Shown piece after piece: positions 12,632-25,589 of a stretch of DNA of 64,000 bases. Every line of letters starts with the position of its first letter. The stretch's first letter is position 1. Under the pieces are notes generated by a model. The model had not been told where the DNA came from. It saw only the letters and a list, made by a program, of their open reading frames with translations, and made no database searches. Origin of the DNA: Glandiceps talaboti (lineage: Eukaryota; Hemichordata; Enteropneusta; Spengelidae). The stretch spans positions 23,145,223 through 23,209,222 of the forward strand of contig NC_135556.1 in NCBI RefSeq assembly GCF_964340395.1. Reading direction: 5' to 3'. A program made the translations under genes and the position numbers.

Positions 12632-14257
12632 CTACCATCACAATAAAACAAAATACAGACACTGATTGTATAAAAACATATACAATTATACATTGTGTCT
12701 TGTCTCGTCTCACTATGGAAAAGTGGCATTGTAGTGGTGTTTATTTGTTGGCTTCGTAAAGACAAAATATCATTTCAAGTATACGTGCTTTCTTTGTCTA
12801 CATTTATATAAAAGTAGTAGTCCTTTTTTACAACATCGTGCTGCCTAATTTAAAACTACCAAGTATAGCAGCTACTTTAATATCAGAGAAAGCTGTTACT
12901 TCTCATAATTTAGAACTAAGTGAAATTAATTACAGCAATTTGTAAGAATGGTAGTCTACTATCCACGCTTTCCTCTTTCGTTGTACCACTGAGGTGCCAG
13001 GAAAGCCTTTGGAATGGATGACACTTTCCAGCCTGAGGTTATACTTATACGGTGATTCATCACGTTATTGCGTGACAGGGATTGACTCATAGATCAACTG
13101 ATGTAATCGTTTTAACCAGACTCATCTCTGCTATATAGACGGGACTATATATCTTATTCATGTTTCTTTCAACTTTGTACAGTATTCCACCCAGCTTAGC
13201 TATGAGTGGCAAATCTAACGTAGTTATTCATTCCATCGTTACATAATCACATCACGATGTGAACAGAACAGTACAAAAAGTCAACCTGGTAAAATATTAC
13301 ATATATACTATTCACGTTTATGTTGCCTTTAGGCTTTTCAATCTTCCGGGGAGATCTTGTTAATTAAAGGTACTTATTATACAAACAGTTTGGTTGCAGT
13401 ATTTTCTTTCATTTGCCATTTTTCACGAACCCGTGATTTCGTGTAGCTCAATTCCACATGCACAATTACATCTAGACACAATACATAATATGATCGCGTC
13501 AGTGAAACAGACACGTGATAAGCACGTGACAAGAATTGTAAGCCCACGTGCCATATAGTTTATACAATTGTTATCATACATGTAAGTGACATAATATTCG
13601 TACAATGGTTGCACTTTAATTTTCTTCATTTCTAACCCTGCATGTCGTCACCTACCTACAGTCTACCCAATATTATGTTTTACATGTACGCACACAAAGT
13701 TCGTCATTCTATACCTGTCAATTTACGAGAACATGTAACTATTTGTGGCGCTCTTCATCAGGTACTTTTTATTCATATAACATCAATTTGTGGAGACCAA
13801 ATGTCGACTTAACAAGTACTCAAAGTAGTTTCAGTGATATACAAGTCAAAATACCCGATAATATAAATATACCAAGGCTTTCTACGGACTCAAATAGTGT
13901 TGTTGCTTTTTTGCATGCTGAGTTGCCACAGTTTATCAAAGAGAAGCTAGATTCTCATTCCGTAATGTTTTAATGATGAGTGGTGACCGTGATGTTCTGG
14001 TGTGAGAATTTAGTAAAACCAACTTTATTGCTTTGTCGCCTGTTTTACAAGGCCAATTAACTGGTAATTAATTCCACAAGGTGTGGGTTTGGAAACAGAC
14101 ATAAAATGTGTCAGTCGGTCAGGCTGTGTAATAGTTCACTCTAATGTTAGAGGTCAATCCGTTGGTAAGTTAAACACCTACCCATCAAATCTTATCAGCT
14201 GACCGTCTAACTTTCTATCAAAGCCGCCTTCCCACTTAAGATCGTTTATCAAGAAAT

Positions 14258-14550
14258 TAATCAGTCAGTCAGTCAGTTAATCAATCAATCAATCAATCAA
14301 CCCACCATCTCAGTCAACTACATGTATCTATCACCTACTCATCCCCTCATTAATCCCTCATCACACATTCTATCCACCGAACCACCCACCTCTGAGACAA
14401 CCACCTATCCATCCATCAATACATCCATCCAACCAACCACTCACATCCACCCACCCGATTAATTAATCAATCAATTAATTATTTATCAATGCACCCACCC
14501 ATTTGCCGTTCCAACCAACCAACCAACCAACCAACCAACCAACCAACCAA
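14258..14550. repeat. Degenerate tetranucleotide satellite (CAGT, CAAT, CCAA, ATCC)
   Basis: Patchwork of decayed tetranucleotide arrays ending in a clean CCAA block at about 14515-14550. Confidence 0.85.
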
Positions 14551-17305
14551 AACCATCCATCCAGTAAACCAGTCATCGGTAAGTAGATTCCTAGTTTTAT
14601 ACAATGTCTGCATCGCGGGCTTATTGCCTACTCTGGATTCCATATTGCTGACAACAACCTGAGCTATACATGTAACTTCCTTCCCATACTAAAGAGAACA
14701 ACTTGAATTCCTCTGGTGAATTCATGGATGGTTAGTTACATGTGTGACCATATACAGTGTATATACATACATGATTGCTCGTGATGTGGGCTTTCGCGGT
14801 CTCTTCTGTTCGTAGTACTTACAAAACACTCATGGGAAACATTTAGGTTTATTAGTAAAACATTATGATAGTAACAGAGAATTGCAAAGTGTGTTCACAC
14901 ATTCTTCTTTGTCACTCGGTGATAAAAATGCAGTGAATTTGTGGTTTGAATGCATGGCAAGTTGTCAAGTCTTTGTGCGAGGAAAACTAATTTGCTCCTT
15001 TTAGCTATTGAAGGATTAAGTGTTGTAACGTTGTGATTTATTGAAATCATTACTTGAATATATAATATGTGCACCATACCTTATGGGCGCCTGTATTCTG
15101 CGTAATGCCACAGTATTAGGAAAACAGATTTATGAATTCCTTGTTTGTGGTAAATGCAAAACAACAAATAGCTACTGAATCCCTGGCCGTGAGTTACAAA
15201 AACCCTCCCTTGGTTCACTACTTAATATTCTAATAATCGTCAATCCTTTATAAAATCATGCCGAGTTTCTTACAATCTTCACTCTATATTGAGGTGTGAA
15301 AAATACTTGGTTGGCTAGTTTAGTAACGACATAGTAACCCTCGCTAGAATGCGTGCGCCACGGGTACAAATTTCCATAAAAACATATCAGTTCTTAAAAT
15401 CTATCCAAATTTGCAATATGAGAGTTTGTTCCTGTTCCTTTTGAAATAATAAGGAAATTTTGGGGTCACCGTCTTGTTTTCTGGGAAATCAACAATCTTG
15501 TATATGTCGGTGGCAGCCATATTGGATTTTAAAATGACCTCTCGACTCAGAATGGATTTAAGTTTCCTTGAACAAAGTAACAGAAAAAGTTTAAACAGGT
15601 TTATTTCAGATGTGTATGACTCTTTAGATTCTTCGTAAAATAAACTTGATCCCCGGCTTCCGACATACTCACGAAACGAAATTATTTAAAAAATCAAGAT
15701 ATCAATCAAAAGGATTACAGATTAAAAGATAATAGACTGAAAACAAAACAAAAGAACTTGAAAGGTTTTGACGTAAAACAGATTACCGACGACGGAAATA
15801 CATTAAACATACACCACACGCTCCCATTTGTTAAAGATCTTAAGAATACACAAATAATTGATAATGCAAGAAACATATACATTCTGTTAATATAACTTTT
15901 ATTTAAAATGTCTTTAAAAAACAATCAGCCAATCGAGTTTTCTCCTCCCAACCTTGACCTTGTCAGCTGCTTTTAAAGAACAGTTAATAACAAAATAAAA
16001 TAAAAATATCAACGAAGTCAGTAAATAATTATTTCGGAGTACATCTCTGGCCCAATATGAAATTGTGTTAAAGTGTCTGTGTATAGTACGTACTATTGTC
16101 AAATTGCGAGCTGTATTGATATGTACTTCTGAGTGATCATATATTCAAGAATAAGATTCAATTTCTCTCTTATTCTGTATCCTACATGGGCAATTACTAA
16201 CCCTACGACACAAGATATTACAATGTAATACTATGATATGATATATGATATGATATAGCTATGTTGTGACCAAAAGAAACGACGTTAGCTATTCAACAAA
16301 TATTGCCATTGACGTTGATACATAACTCCTTGTACTACGTAAACATTCCAGTGCCAAGGTTGGTAGGTTTTGATAGTGTTTCGGATTATTTGTCCAAACA
16401 ACAGGATGTGAAGCCGAGCACCATCTCAAGATAACTTTTTTTCAAGTTGGTCAGACCGAGTACAAAATGTATTTTTATCAATTTTTAATCAAGTAGGAAC
16501 ATTGTTAGTGGTTTGATCTAGGGCTCTGACTATGTTTCAACATGGATCTATAATAGATCCATGGTTTCAAGTAGTCAGGATGGGGGCCAAGTCGTGTAAC
16601 ACAGTTTAGGCAACATATACATACCAGGAGTTTGATCATCGACTTGTGTTTCAAACATTCACATTTTTTTCATTAGATATACCCTACCCCTTGGAATATC
16701 TGCAAAAGATATCAGACCAATGCGCCTGGTCTTCAGGTCTTTTATCTATCTTACGATCCGATGAGCATTTAAATATTTTTTGATGAAATTCGCATACCTT
16801 TTTATCAAATCGAAAATTGCTCACTAAGCAGAATGTCTGCACTGTACAAACACATTGTTTGAACAATTTCTAATTAGTCATCCACAGTAATCGGTCGACT
16901 GGTTGCATGCAGTGTTTACGTTTCATAGATACTGCAGACATGGGTATATGTCTACCCACAGACAATTAAGATCTATACTCGTCTGTGGTCTACCTGTGCA
17001 TACAACGAACACGGAACAGTACAAGAAACGTTCCCGTAGTCTACGGATCGTAGGTTTTCAATATGTAGTCGTCAGAGAACCCTCCCACGCAATGTTTGAT
17101 ATTGCCAAGGGTATCAAAATATCACATTTCCAAGCCACGGTCGTCTTATTCTGTTACATGTATATATGTTTTTATATACCATATCATTAAAAATTCATCC
17201 TAGTTGGAAAAAATCAACATGTTAAAATTGTCATGGCAATAATTGGAGTCACAACTACTGGCAGTATAATTACTAAAATATATCTTTGGCAAGTATTTTA
17301 ATTGG

Positions 17306-17767
17306 TTAAAGGGGAACGTCGCGTCTGGAAATTTTTATAAACCATGGGTTCTAGAATAATTTTATGATTTTACATCACCTACTTGGGATGTAGGATGTCA
17401 GAGAAACATCATACTGATTCTGTGCCTTTATGTATCTTTACCGTGAGTCACTTCGTGACGTGATGGGAGTCTGCAAAAATAATATATTCATGGTTGCACA
17501 ATGAATATTCATGATATGTTTTACACTGAAGGAAATAATCACTCAGGAGTCATGAATATTCATTGAGCAATCAGGAATATATTATTTCTGCTGACTCCCA
17601 TGAGGTAATGTGGCCTGCAGAAAAGAATCAATATAAAGGCACACGATCAACTTGATATTTCTCTGAAATTGTAAGAGATTGTCGGTGGTGGAATCATCAT
17701 AAAATGACTCTCCAGAACCCATAGTTTATGAAAATGACTCTATTCCTGGAGTGGTGTTCCTCTTTAA
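17306..17767. mobile_element. Fold-back MITE with TTAA flanks
   Basis: A 462-bp segment bounded by TTAA on both sides (17306-17309 and 17764-17767). The ends read AGGGGAACG and, on the other strand, AGAGGAACA, and the two halves are imperfect inverted copies over most of their length. Matching stretches in both arms include TGGGTTCT, TTTTATGAT, TCAGAGAAA, GTGCCTTTAT, ATGGGAGTC and TGAATATTCATGA. The centre lies near 17517-17550. TTAA target duplication is typical of piggyBac-type transposons, so a non-autonomous piggyBac-like element is the likeliest reading. No transposase is encoded. Confidence 0.75.
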
Positions 17768-18250
17768 TCTATTTTTCACGACTTGGTTTACCATTAATTA
17801 TGCATCACACTTTCTCCAAACTCTCGGTGTTTGGCCAGAAACAAAAGTTGTAACTACTACACAATATTTACAAGTACTAATTTTTAAAAAGTGTAAGCTT
17901 ACATAACAGCTTACTGAGTCGACCTAACCTGCTTAATATTATAATAAAATAAAATAAACTGAAAGTTGAACAAAATGAAACTTTGATTGATAACAGTAGT
18001 TGACTATTATCGCGTGTATGATTGCAAAAAAAAGTACTTTGAGTGTTACTTAAGATTAAAACTGTTGAAATGAATAATAAAATATATCAATAAAACCACC
18101 TGCGTTTGTTTTAGAATATACACCAACGGTTAATGTATTGCTTTCAGTGTTCTCATCGAGTTGTGTGCACTTAGTCACAGCAGCATGTATATCTTTCCCC
18201 TGGAAGTTTGGTCGTCAAGTCTAGGGTTCAATCGATCGAGACTAGACTCA

Positions 18251-18448
18251 GAGACGTATAACGCCCAGATTTGTCGAACTCACAGAGACGAATAGCGCCG
18301 AGATTTGTCGAACTCACAGAGACGAATAGCGCCGAGAGTTGTCGAACTCGCAGAGACAAATAACGCCGGGATTTGTCGAACTCACAGAGACGAATAACGC
18401 CGAGTTTCGTCGAACTCACAGAGACGAATAGCGCCGAGATTTGTCGAA
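18251..18448. repeat. 34-bp minisatellite overlapping the sulfotransferase 3' end
   Basis: About 5.8 tandem copies of a 34-bp unit (GAGACGAATAGCGCCGAGAT then TTGTCGAACTCACA), with unit starts at 18251, 18285, 18319, 18353, 18387 and 18421. The right-hand partial unit encodes the last residues and stop codon of the sulfotransferase. There are no spacers, so it is not a CRISPR array. Confidence 0.93.
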
Positions 18449-19879
18449 GAGTTCGATGCTATTATCATGAAGCTCATAAGATTCGAAAACTGGTAGGTAA
18501 CCAAGAGCGTGCATGTATTGTTGACACACCCCAGTGTTCTGAATCACTGCGACTAAATCGAAACTAAGTTTATGCCTCCATTTGTCGGTAACTTGCGTTG
18601 AATTTCGTTTATTTTCGAAACCGTAGTTTCCATTTGTGTAATCTGGATCTGTGTCCTCTTTTGTATTGTTGTGTATCCATCGCAGAACATCACTGTGAAT
18701 ATCAACGTTAGGGCCAACAAAATCATAAATTTGTTTGGCCAATTGAACGGGGTACAGTGCAATATCCTCAAAACGGACAACCATCACGTTTTTCTTCCAG
18801 GGTACAATAGCTTCGTTAGAAGTTTTCGCTAGAATATAATTTCTCAGATTAACATCACAATAGTGTTTAAGACGATCCAACAAAACTCCATCTAAATTTT
18901 CGACATACTGATGCATACTAGCAATTACAGGGTCGTAGTTATATCCAGCCTGGTAGACAGGCATGAGAGAGGCCATCATTGCCCGAGGGTCCCGTACAAC
19001 GACTATCACTTTCAAGTTCACAGATGGATCTTGCATCAGACTAATGAAATCACGGACATCCATAATACGGATAGTTTTAACGGCGACGTTTCTGGCACGT
19101 GTGCAACACATATTAGCGTCGTACCTGTCTAAAGTATGACAACGTTCGTCTCTTTGCCATCGGAATAAACCATTATACCAGTTGAAATATTCGTCCATGC
19201 CGTGAACGTAAAAATCACAATTGTATATTTTGTAGAGCGCACGCACGCCATGAACAGATATTTCCGGACCGTTCTCCATACTTCGTAATCCGAACAGAGG
19301 TTCGAACAAAAAGAAGAAATCTGGGTGAGAGTTGAAAAGCTGACCGACAAATGATGAACCTGTCCTCATACCAGCAGTTACCACTACGTTTGTTCTTTCA
19401 CTAAATTTAAGCTTCGTTGGGTTCAGATTTTTAAACTCTCGATAACCAGACAATGTTGGTCGGTCAATGTCTATCCCATTTTTTATTCTCAGTAACTGAT
19501 CTTCTAGTTTCCGTAGTCCTTGAAGTATACCCGTTGGCGCATAATTGGATTTTTCCCGAATGTCTACATTTGGTGTGTCTAAGTTTGGATCACCTGACCT
19601 TTCAAAGGGTGAAACGGACAGCCCTGGCCAATCAGGGTTCATGCCTGCAACTTTCCTCCTGTAGCCTGAATTACGTGATGTCGGAATGCGTGTATTTTCC
19701 TTCATGTAAGTCATTCGGTACTCATCATCCACTTCTGCTGCCCCTGTGCTCATTCCGTCACTTCGTATTTCGACGGCTACTCTGTCGTGATTTGAGCGCC
19801 GTAGCACCAACCGATCTATCATTATTATCAGGCAAATTGTTGGCACAAATAATGCCCATAAAAAGTACAGTTTCTTCAT
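18416..19879 (-). CDS. Carbohydrate 6-O-sulfotransferase (CHST1-7-like)
   Basis: Golgi type II membrane enzyme that transfers sulfate from PAPS to a sugar hydroxyl (galactose, GlcNAc or GalNAc 6-O in this family). The 487-aa intronless frame has a short N-terminal tail, a transmembrane anchor at about residues 5-22, and a stem to about 160. The 5'-phosphosulfate-binding motif is AGMRTGSSFVG (169-179), followed by FFFLFEPL. The 3'-phosphate-binding motif is VVRDPRAMMAS (294-304). The C-terminal family signature is WRHKLSF...GYLPV (434-464). Length and order fit the family. The start was chosen because it sits directly before the membrane anchor. A TTTTAG acceptor-like site 24 nt upstream (19904-19905) suggests a 5' UTR intron. 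The last ten or so residues and the stop are encoded in a minisatellite. Substrate specificity cannot be read from sequence. Confidence 0.93.
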   Translation of the reverse strand: MKKLYFLWALFVPTICLIIMIDRLVLRRSNHDRVAVEIRSDGMSTGAAEVDDEYRMTYMKENTRIPTSRNSGYRRKVAGMNPDWPGLSVSPFERSGDPNLDTPNVDIREKSNYAPTGILQGLRKLEDQLLRIKNGIDIDRPTLSGYREFKNLNPTKLKFSERTNVVVTAGMRTGSSFVGQLFNSHPDFFFLFEPLFGLRSMENGPEISVHGVRALYKIYNCDFYVHGMDEYFNWYNGLFRWQRDERCHTLDRYDANMCCTRARNVAVKTIRIMDVRDFISLMQDPSVNLKVIVVVRDPRAMMASLMPVYQAGYNYDPVIASMHQYVENLDGVLLDRLKHYCDVNLRNYILAKTSNEAIVPWKKNVMVVRFEDIALYPVQLAKQIYDFVGPNVDIHSDVLRWIHNNTKEDTDPDYTNGNYGFENKRNSTQVTDKWRHKLSFDLVAVIQNTGVCQQYMHALGYLPVFESYELHDNSIELFDKSRRYSSL

Positions 19880-21570
19880 ACCGTAGGTCGTGATTACAAT
19901 CCACTAAAACAAAACAGCGTTACTCGGCAAGGTCAAAACCATTAACGGTGAATCCCAGCTCCTGATGACAAATCTAAGTATGGTCCAAACTCGTATAAAT
20001 TATTTTGTCGTCAACTTGACGTCCGAGTTCTCCGACTAAAATCGCAGATTTAATCGGTTCGACTGTGGTTACGGCCGATGGTTTATTTCACTGGCGGTTT
20101 ATGTTTACAGTCCTGGCTCCTGAATGAATAATATCCAATATGCTAATATGGCATGTGCACTCACATGATATATCGATAAATCACTCCAGACAACGTCATA
20201 CAGAAGATGAGTTTTTACTGTCTGTGTAGACCCATCTCACCTGGCTTAATAAAACAACCCTTTGGGGCACACTGTAGTATAGTTTCTTGGGGAACTAGCG
20301 ACGCTCCTGTTCTTGTTGTTGGGACAGTTACTCACATCAGATCTCCATTCACTGCGCTTGAACCCCTCCGTTGTCCAAGATATTCCATAGATTGACCACT
20401 CCTTGGGGCATTGGTTTGATCACGCTGTTCTCCCCTTAGCTTCTGACTGACAAATCTTCGTAACACTCTTCACGACGTGTGTAATACGATGAAAATGTTC
20501 TCAGATGTGTATAGTTGAGCAATCGTGAATAATCGCTGACGTTCAAATCGCTCGCTATGAAACGCAATGGAACTGATAACGCTACACACTGGCCGCAGTT
20601 CGTCTTCGATTTAGTGCTTTTCAAAGCATGTAAATAGTTATCGCTTACATAACATCCACGGAGAATAATAGGCTGTGATATTTGTTCACCACTCACGCAC
20701 ACAGCGAGTGAGGAATTATTCATGAGTTGTTAGTGCGCCCTCTGTAGGTGAAATCAATAGCACCTGTTGCATCTCGGCGATCCGGAGCTAAATATAAGGG
20801 ATTTTAAGCAGATATTAGTACACAGAGACTGTTGATATAAGAAATAGTATATGCAGGCAAGTTTGGTTATGTATACAAGTGACTAGAACTCAGAGATACG
20901 CAAAACTACAGGATGCAGTGTGTAAATTCTTATCAACCGCCTATTTCTACAAACATACTACAATTCTGCATAGAGATTTCAGTCGATGGTATCCCTATAA
21001 CACAGTCTTTCATACTCATAGAGGGACCTACCATTACGATGATCTACACACGATAACGTGTTTCTTGTTGAATGTGTAGTCTGATCACAGTCCTCGGACT
21101 ATTGTCTGATTCTGGTATTGAAAGGTACTATGGTATTATACACGTGCATGCGTATTTTGAAGAAAAAAATATATCGCATCTTCAACTCCATCCAGCAACA
21201 TGGCAATAAGGTACTTGTATAGTAGAAAAAATTGCATACCTCTTACACCCAGGCTTTCCCGTTTACAGGCAACAGATGCGTAGAATCCAGACAAAGTCGT
21301 TATTTTAAACTGGTTATGATGACTTTCGCGTCGCCCCGACGTCAGCACGTGGAGTACGAGTATTCAGTGTAAGCGCCATGTTCCAAACAGTCGGACTAAC
21401 ACACGTACACGCACGTGCGTACGTCGGCCCAGTGATTTCACTATTTTTAGCGGACTGTATTTAGGCTAACCTCTAAAACTTTTGCCGCTTCTACTTTTTG
21501 TCATAAAACCTTCAAACAAGTGTCTCAAATTCTTGTTTGAGACACACACAATTCTTGTTTGAGACACACT
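19880..21570. other. Upstream region of the sulfotransferase gene
   Basis: No recognised coding sequence. It may hold the sulfotransferase promoter and 5' UTR exon(s). A GCGCCCTCTGTAGG sequence near 20738 resembles a CTCF-type core. A small repeat cluster of TTGTTTGAGACACA with an inverted partner lies at about 21510-21570. Confidence 0.4.
21510..21570. repeat. Short direct and inverted repeats (ATTCTTGTTTGAGACACA)
   Basis: Two direct copies of the 18-mer, preceded by CAAACAAGTGTCTCAA, which is roughly inverted. The segment can fold into a hairpin and abuts the TA tract at 21579. Confidence 0.6.
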
Positions 21571-21574
21571 GATG

Positions 21575-21578
<4 letters not shown>

Positions 21579-21645
<67 letters not shown>

Positions 21646-21696
21646 CGCTCTGCCACTGCGGTATAGCACTGTCTTAACAGATTGATACTCACCGAG

Positions 21697-21771
<75 letters not shown>
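21579..21771. repeat. TA tracts flanking small element copy 3
   Basis: TA tracts at 21579-21643 and 21698-21771 with a non-TA segment between them. Confidence 0.85.
21644..21697 (-). repeat. TA-embedded small element, copy 3
   Basis: Reverse complement of copy 1 at 10879-10950. It differs by a 2-nt deletion and one substitution over the shared stretch. Identity is confined to the non-TA segment. Confidence 0.7.
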
Positions 21772-21772
<1 letters not shown>

Positions 21773-21775
<3 letters not shown>

Positions 21776-21880
21776 ACACAAGCTATGGTACGGAGCCGTT
21801 ACTCAGAGTTTCACGCTTGAATGGGATCGCATTCAAGCGTGAAACTCTGAGTAACGGCTCCGTACCATAGCTTGTGTATT
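21773..21880. repeat. Perfect palindrome, 51-bp arms, 6-bp spacer
   Basis: Left arm 21773-21823 and right arm 21830-21880 are exact reverse complements, separated by GGATCG. It lies immediately right of a TA tract. It would extrude as a strong hairpin. Confidence 0.93.
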
Positions 21881-21953
21881 TTGTGTAAATACAGCTCTAC
21901 TTCTCAGTATTGAGCGCTTTTCCTTCAGTTTATGACTTACCTCTTATACTGAA

Positions 21954-21955
<2 letters not shown>

Positions 21956-22013
<58 letters not shown>

Positions 22014-22024
22014 GTGTGTGTGTG
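21956..22024. repeat. (TA)n then (TG)n microsatellite
   Basis: TA array to about 22010, followed by a short TG run. Confidence 0.9.
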
Positions 22025-24097
22025 TTATATATCATAAGTTGTATATATCTCTTCTACCTTGACCTTGACAACACAGTCCTTATAATGACCATAATTTACC
22101 AAAATATTCATACTGATCGTTCATAATTAATCAGTTAATTCATAGTAACCATGTAGTCAATGAGTCGACCGACATCATCTCAATATTCGTTAGATACAAC
22201 ACAGAAATTAACTAAGGGATATATAACGTATTCAACTGTTTGAACCGTTTTCAGTGCAGTGTTGTTATACTTACACCAAATCAGCCATAAATATCAATGG
22301 GCCAGGTATTAATTGTGCTTTACGCTCTGAATGTTTCGTACTCAGTCTGGTTGAATGGTTTTCTTTCAATTACCAGTGGTACATAAATCAGTCATACATA
22401 CGTGTCTGTACACAGATGACGCATCTAGTAAACATAGATTATCGGGTAGACGTATTCTCCACGTTGTATCCCTGTAGTCATCGCGGCTTTCAAATCTGTT
22501 CATTTTGTTATTTACAGATTACTTGTCTTTGGGCATAGACATTGGGGAGATCTCTCTGTAACAACTATATGGTTTGGGTTACCACATCGCAAGTTTCGAT
22601 AAAAAGAATGCTTATTTTTCTTTTATATTTGCCATCTTTAACATTTCGATCACAGAGCATGACCTTTGGGCATGTTGGGGTTCAGAATACTTACTGTGCA
22701 ATAATTGTTCACCTGAATTAGCCGTGATAGCTACATGTAATTAATTAAGGATTATCCCCTTCAAAATCATCTCATGGACGTCCACTGTTCCGTTTCCCAG
22801 GTTGACAAGTTACGTCATTTTGTGACTCTTTGAGAACTGTGATGCACTCTGATGTTGTTCATTTGAATACAATCGTTTAACTATGTACATTGTACATACA
22901 CATTTCTATTCCTCACTATAGACAATTCTATGGAATCCATTAAAGACATTGGAACAAAAAGCCGAAGCCTGTAGTGTTTTAAAAAAAACATCGAAAGGTT
23001 CGTTTGAATTATTAAAGATATGGAAGAGGTTTATTTCTGTACATGTTCTTAAAAAAGAATTATACACGAAGTTGCCGTAATGATACGATATTAATCATCT
23101 ACATGTAATCCTTCTAACATAGTTAATTCTACTTGTTACTAGATATATATGTAGATTTTGCAAAGTAAGTCGGGTTAACGTTGTTGCTTGTTTCCCTCAC
23201 ATATGATCCATACGTTTTCGAGGGAAAGTCACAAGACTAAAATGTCGTAATCGCATAACACTGTATAAGAGTTGTAACTTCAATCCATTTGTATTGTTAT
23301 TTATCATATGAGTCTGATGGACTGCATGATCCATATTCACTATATCATGTCATCCACGTGCACGATTACGTCAAATTTCACCAAGTATGACTGTACACAG
23401 CCTATAGCATGGTGACAAGTGAAATGGCGTAAGTAAAGTTTTGATTGATATTGTCGACAGTTTCTATTGATTATGTAAGCGTGACATTGCAATTGATACT
23501 CCGTGCATCCACCGTATAGTAGAAGTCGTGTATATATTGAATGTTATACATTTACGAAAAACGTCGTCATGAATTGTGCCATCTCCATCAACTCTACTTT
23601 CGATGTTACCCCTAAGGCGATAGATGACTCTGGACGTCATAACTACATATCGTACTCAATAAACCTTCTGGACGGTCAAGTACGCACCTGTATAAATAAT
23701 ATAGGCTGTACACTTGTTGGTTGTACACATTCAACCACCCTAGTAGTGGTCTGAGGTCAAACAATTGGCAGGGGAGAGAGTTTGTCACTTTTACAGTTAC
23801 TGTAAGTTAAAACATATACTAGTACATTATATGGTCACAACATAGATACTCTGCTGTCTACGGCTACATCTAGGTGTAGGCCTTCTGTGGCTTTAAACAG
23901 TGTTTGTTGTGATCATTTTCCTGCAATGAGTATCGATCGCAATAGCAGATTCTTAGAATTTATGAAATCTTCAAGTTTCATCTTACGTCACAACTGAGAT
24001 TATAGATTTCCAATATACATACTTACATATGGTAAGCCTATTTGACAAGGTTTCGCAAGCTATTTTGGATCTTGGCAAGGCAGAATAATATCGGGCC

Positions 24098-24176
<79 letters not shown>

Positions 24177-25585
24177 CTCTAGTTCGTTCTATAAGAAGAC
24201 GGATAGATATTAGGTTGGGGTGCAAGTTATGTTGATAAAATGTCATGTCAGTAAATGGAATTGTTGTCTACTATAAGCTAGGCCCAGTGTCCTTGAAATG
24301 GACCTAGATGTTTGCGTAATTTTCCTCCAACAATTCACTTTCATTTTGTTTACTTGTCGGAACCACAAAGACAGATAAGTGTCCAGACTTTCACATTGTT
24401 ATGTAATCGAGTTGGTCCATCAATTGTGTAAACAGTAGGAACACAATAGGTTTTCTACTGTGTAAGTGTACTGAGTTTGTCGCCTTTGTATGATGTACAT
24501 GGTGGATGCATTAATAATACAATCCATAGTATGTACACGCACGCCTAGCCCAGACAGTGTAGATAAACTGTTTATGCCTCAACCGATTACTAGCTCTTCA
24601 ACTTTTGATACAGTACTTTATAGGGTTAGTGAAACAGGATACGACTATTTTAAAGTTGGAATAACAAATCTGAAAAACAAGATCTGCATCACTATAAATG
24701 TGCTCCTAAAACACAACATCATACGATTACAGCCCCGTGATCTTCGTCTATAACTTGACATACATGTATAATTCGTTGGTTATACAACTTCATTCATTTC
24801 CCCCTCGTTCTTTTTTCCCAAGAGCTATGGTGGATTGGAAAAGTCTGATCTGAAGATATTGCCATGCAACGATTCTGTTCATGTACAGTTTAAAGTATTC
24901 TTTTAGGCAAGACCGCGTATTAAACCGCGCCATCTATCGTCGATAATATGCAAAGTGTTTTCCCTGCACATACCTCACATCGACGGAGTGCAAAAGTAAC
25001 AAGCAACACAGACCCTATCTATAATTAGTAAAAATTATGATATGTTTACTTATACATCAATATAACAAATACATTTGTATTGGTCGAAGTTATGAAAATT
25101 ATCTAAACGCATAATAAATATTTTATATATTGTACAGTTGTGTATGAACGAGATCCAGTGACATGATTATGATACTGTGGGAATTATATTAAATAGATAA
25201 CCCCATGTTACAACAACTTATCGGATTTGGATAACTCCTCGGTCTGTGCTGAAAGTTGTACACATTCCAAACTCAAAAGTTATGTGGGAGAGCCTTTGAA
25301 CTCCTGGTTAGATAGAATGTCAGCATTGCCACTCTAGCAAAGATAACAAATAGGGCTGTCGGATGACTGAGAAAACAGAGATAAAGGCAAAGCAGTCATA
25401 TTCCAAGCCAAGATGACTGCGAACAGCGCACCCAGTGACCAAGTTCTAAAATCTTCTGTCTTTCCTATAACACATGGCATTTTGACACCATAAAAAAGGT
25501 TCGTTGATTATATACATCTGTAATACATCTCAATAGCACAAGATTCAAGCATGTGTTCAGTGTTACGCAATGCTGACAACTTACT
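22025..25585. other. Intergenic region with no recognised gene
   Basis: Contains a TA tract at 24100-24172. Short open frames (for example 23571-23753 and 24490-24753) match no family I know and show no exon signals that I trust. Confidence 0.5.
24100..24172. repeat. (TA)n microsatellite
   Basis: About 36 TA units. No embedded element was found. Confidence 0.92.
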
Positions 25586-25589
25586 CTCA

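Noticed and set aside
13743-13973. 76-codon open frame after a CATCAG|GT-like site
   Set aside because: No recognisable domain and no matching acceptor or partner exon.
16903-17190. 95-codon plus-strand open frame
   Set aside because: No motifs, composition like the surrounding noncoding DNA, and no exon signals.
18228-18419. Minus-strand frame continuing through the minisatellite beyond the sulfotransferase
   Set aside because: It is a different reading of the 34-bp repeat; the sulfotransferase frame already stops at 18416.
18251-18448. Regular 34-bp repeats resembling a CRISPR array
   Set aside because: Units are directly adjacent with no unique spacers, in animal DNA, and overlap a coding region: a minisatellite.
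23571-23753. 60-codon ATG-led frame with four cysteines
   Set aside because: No signal peptide, no family pattern and no supporting splice sites.
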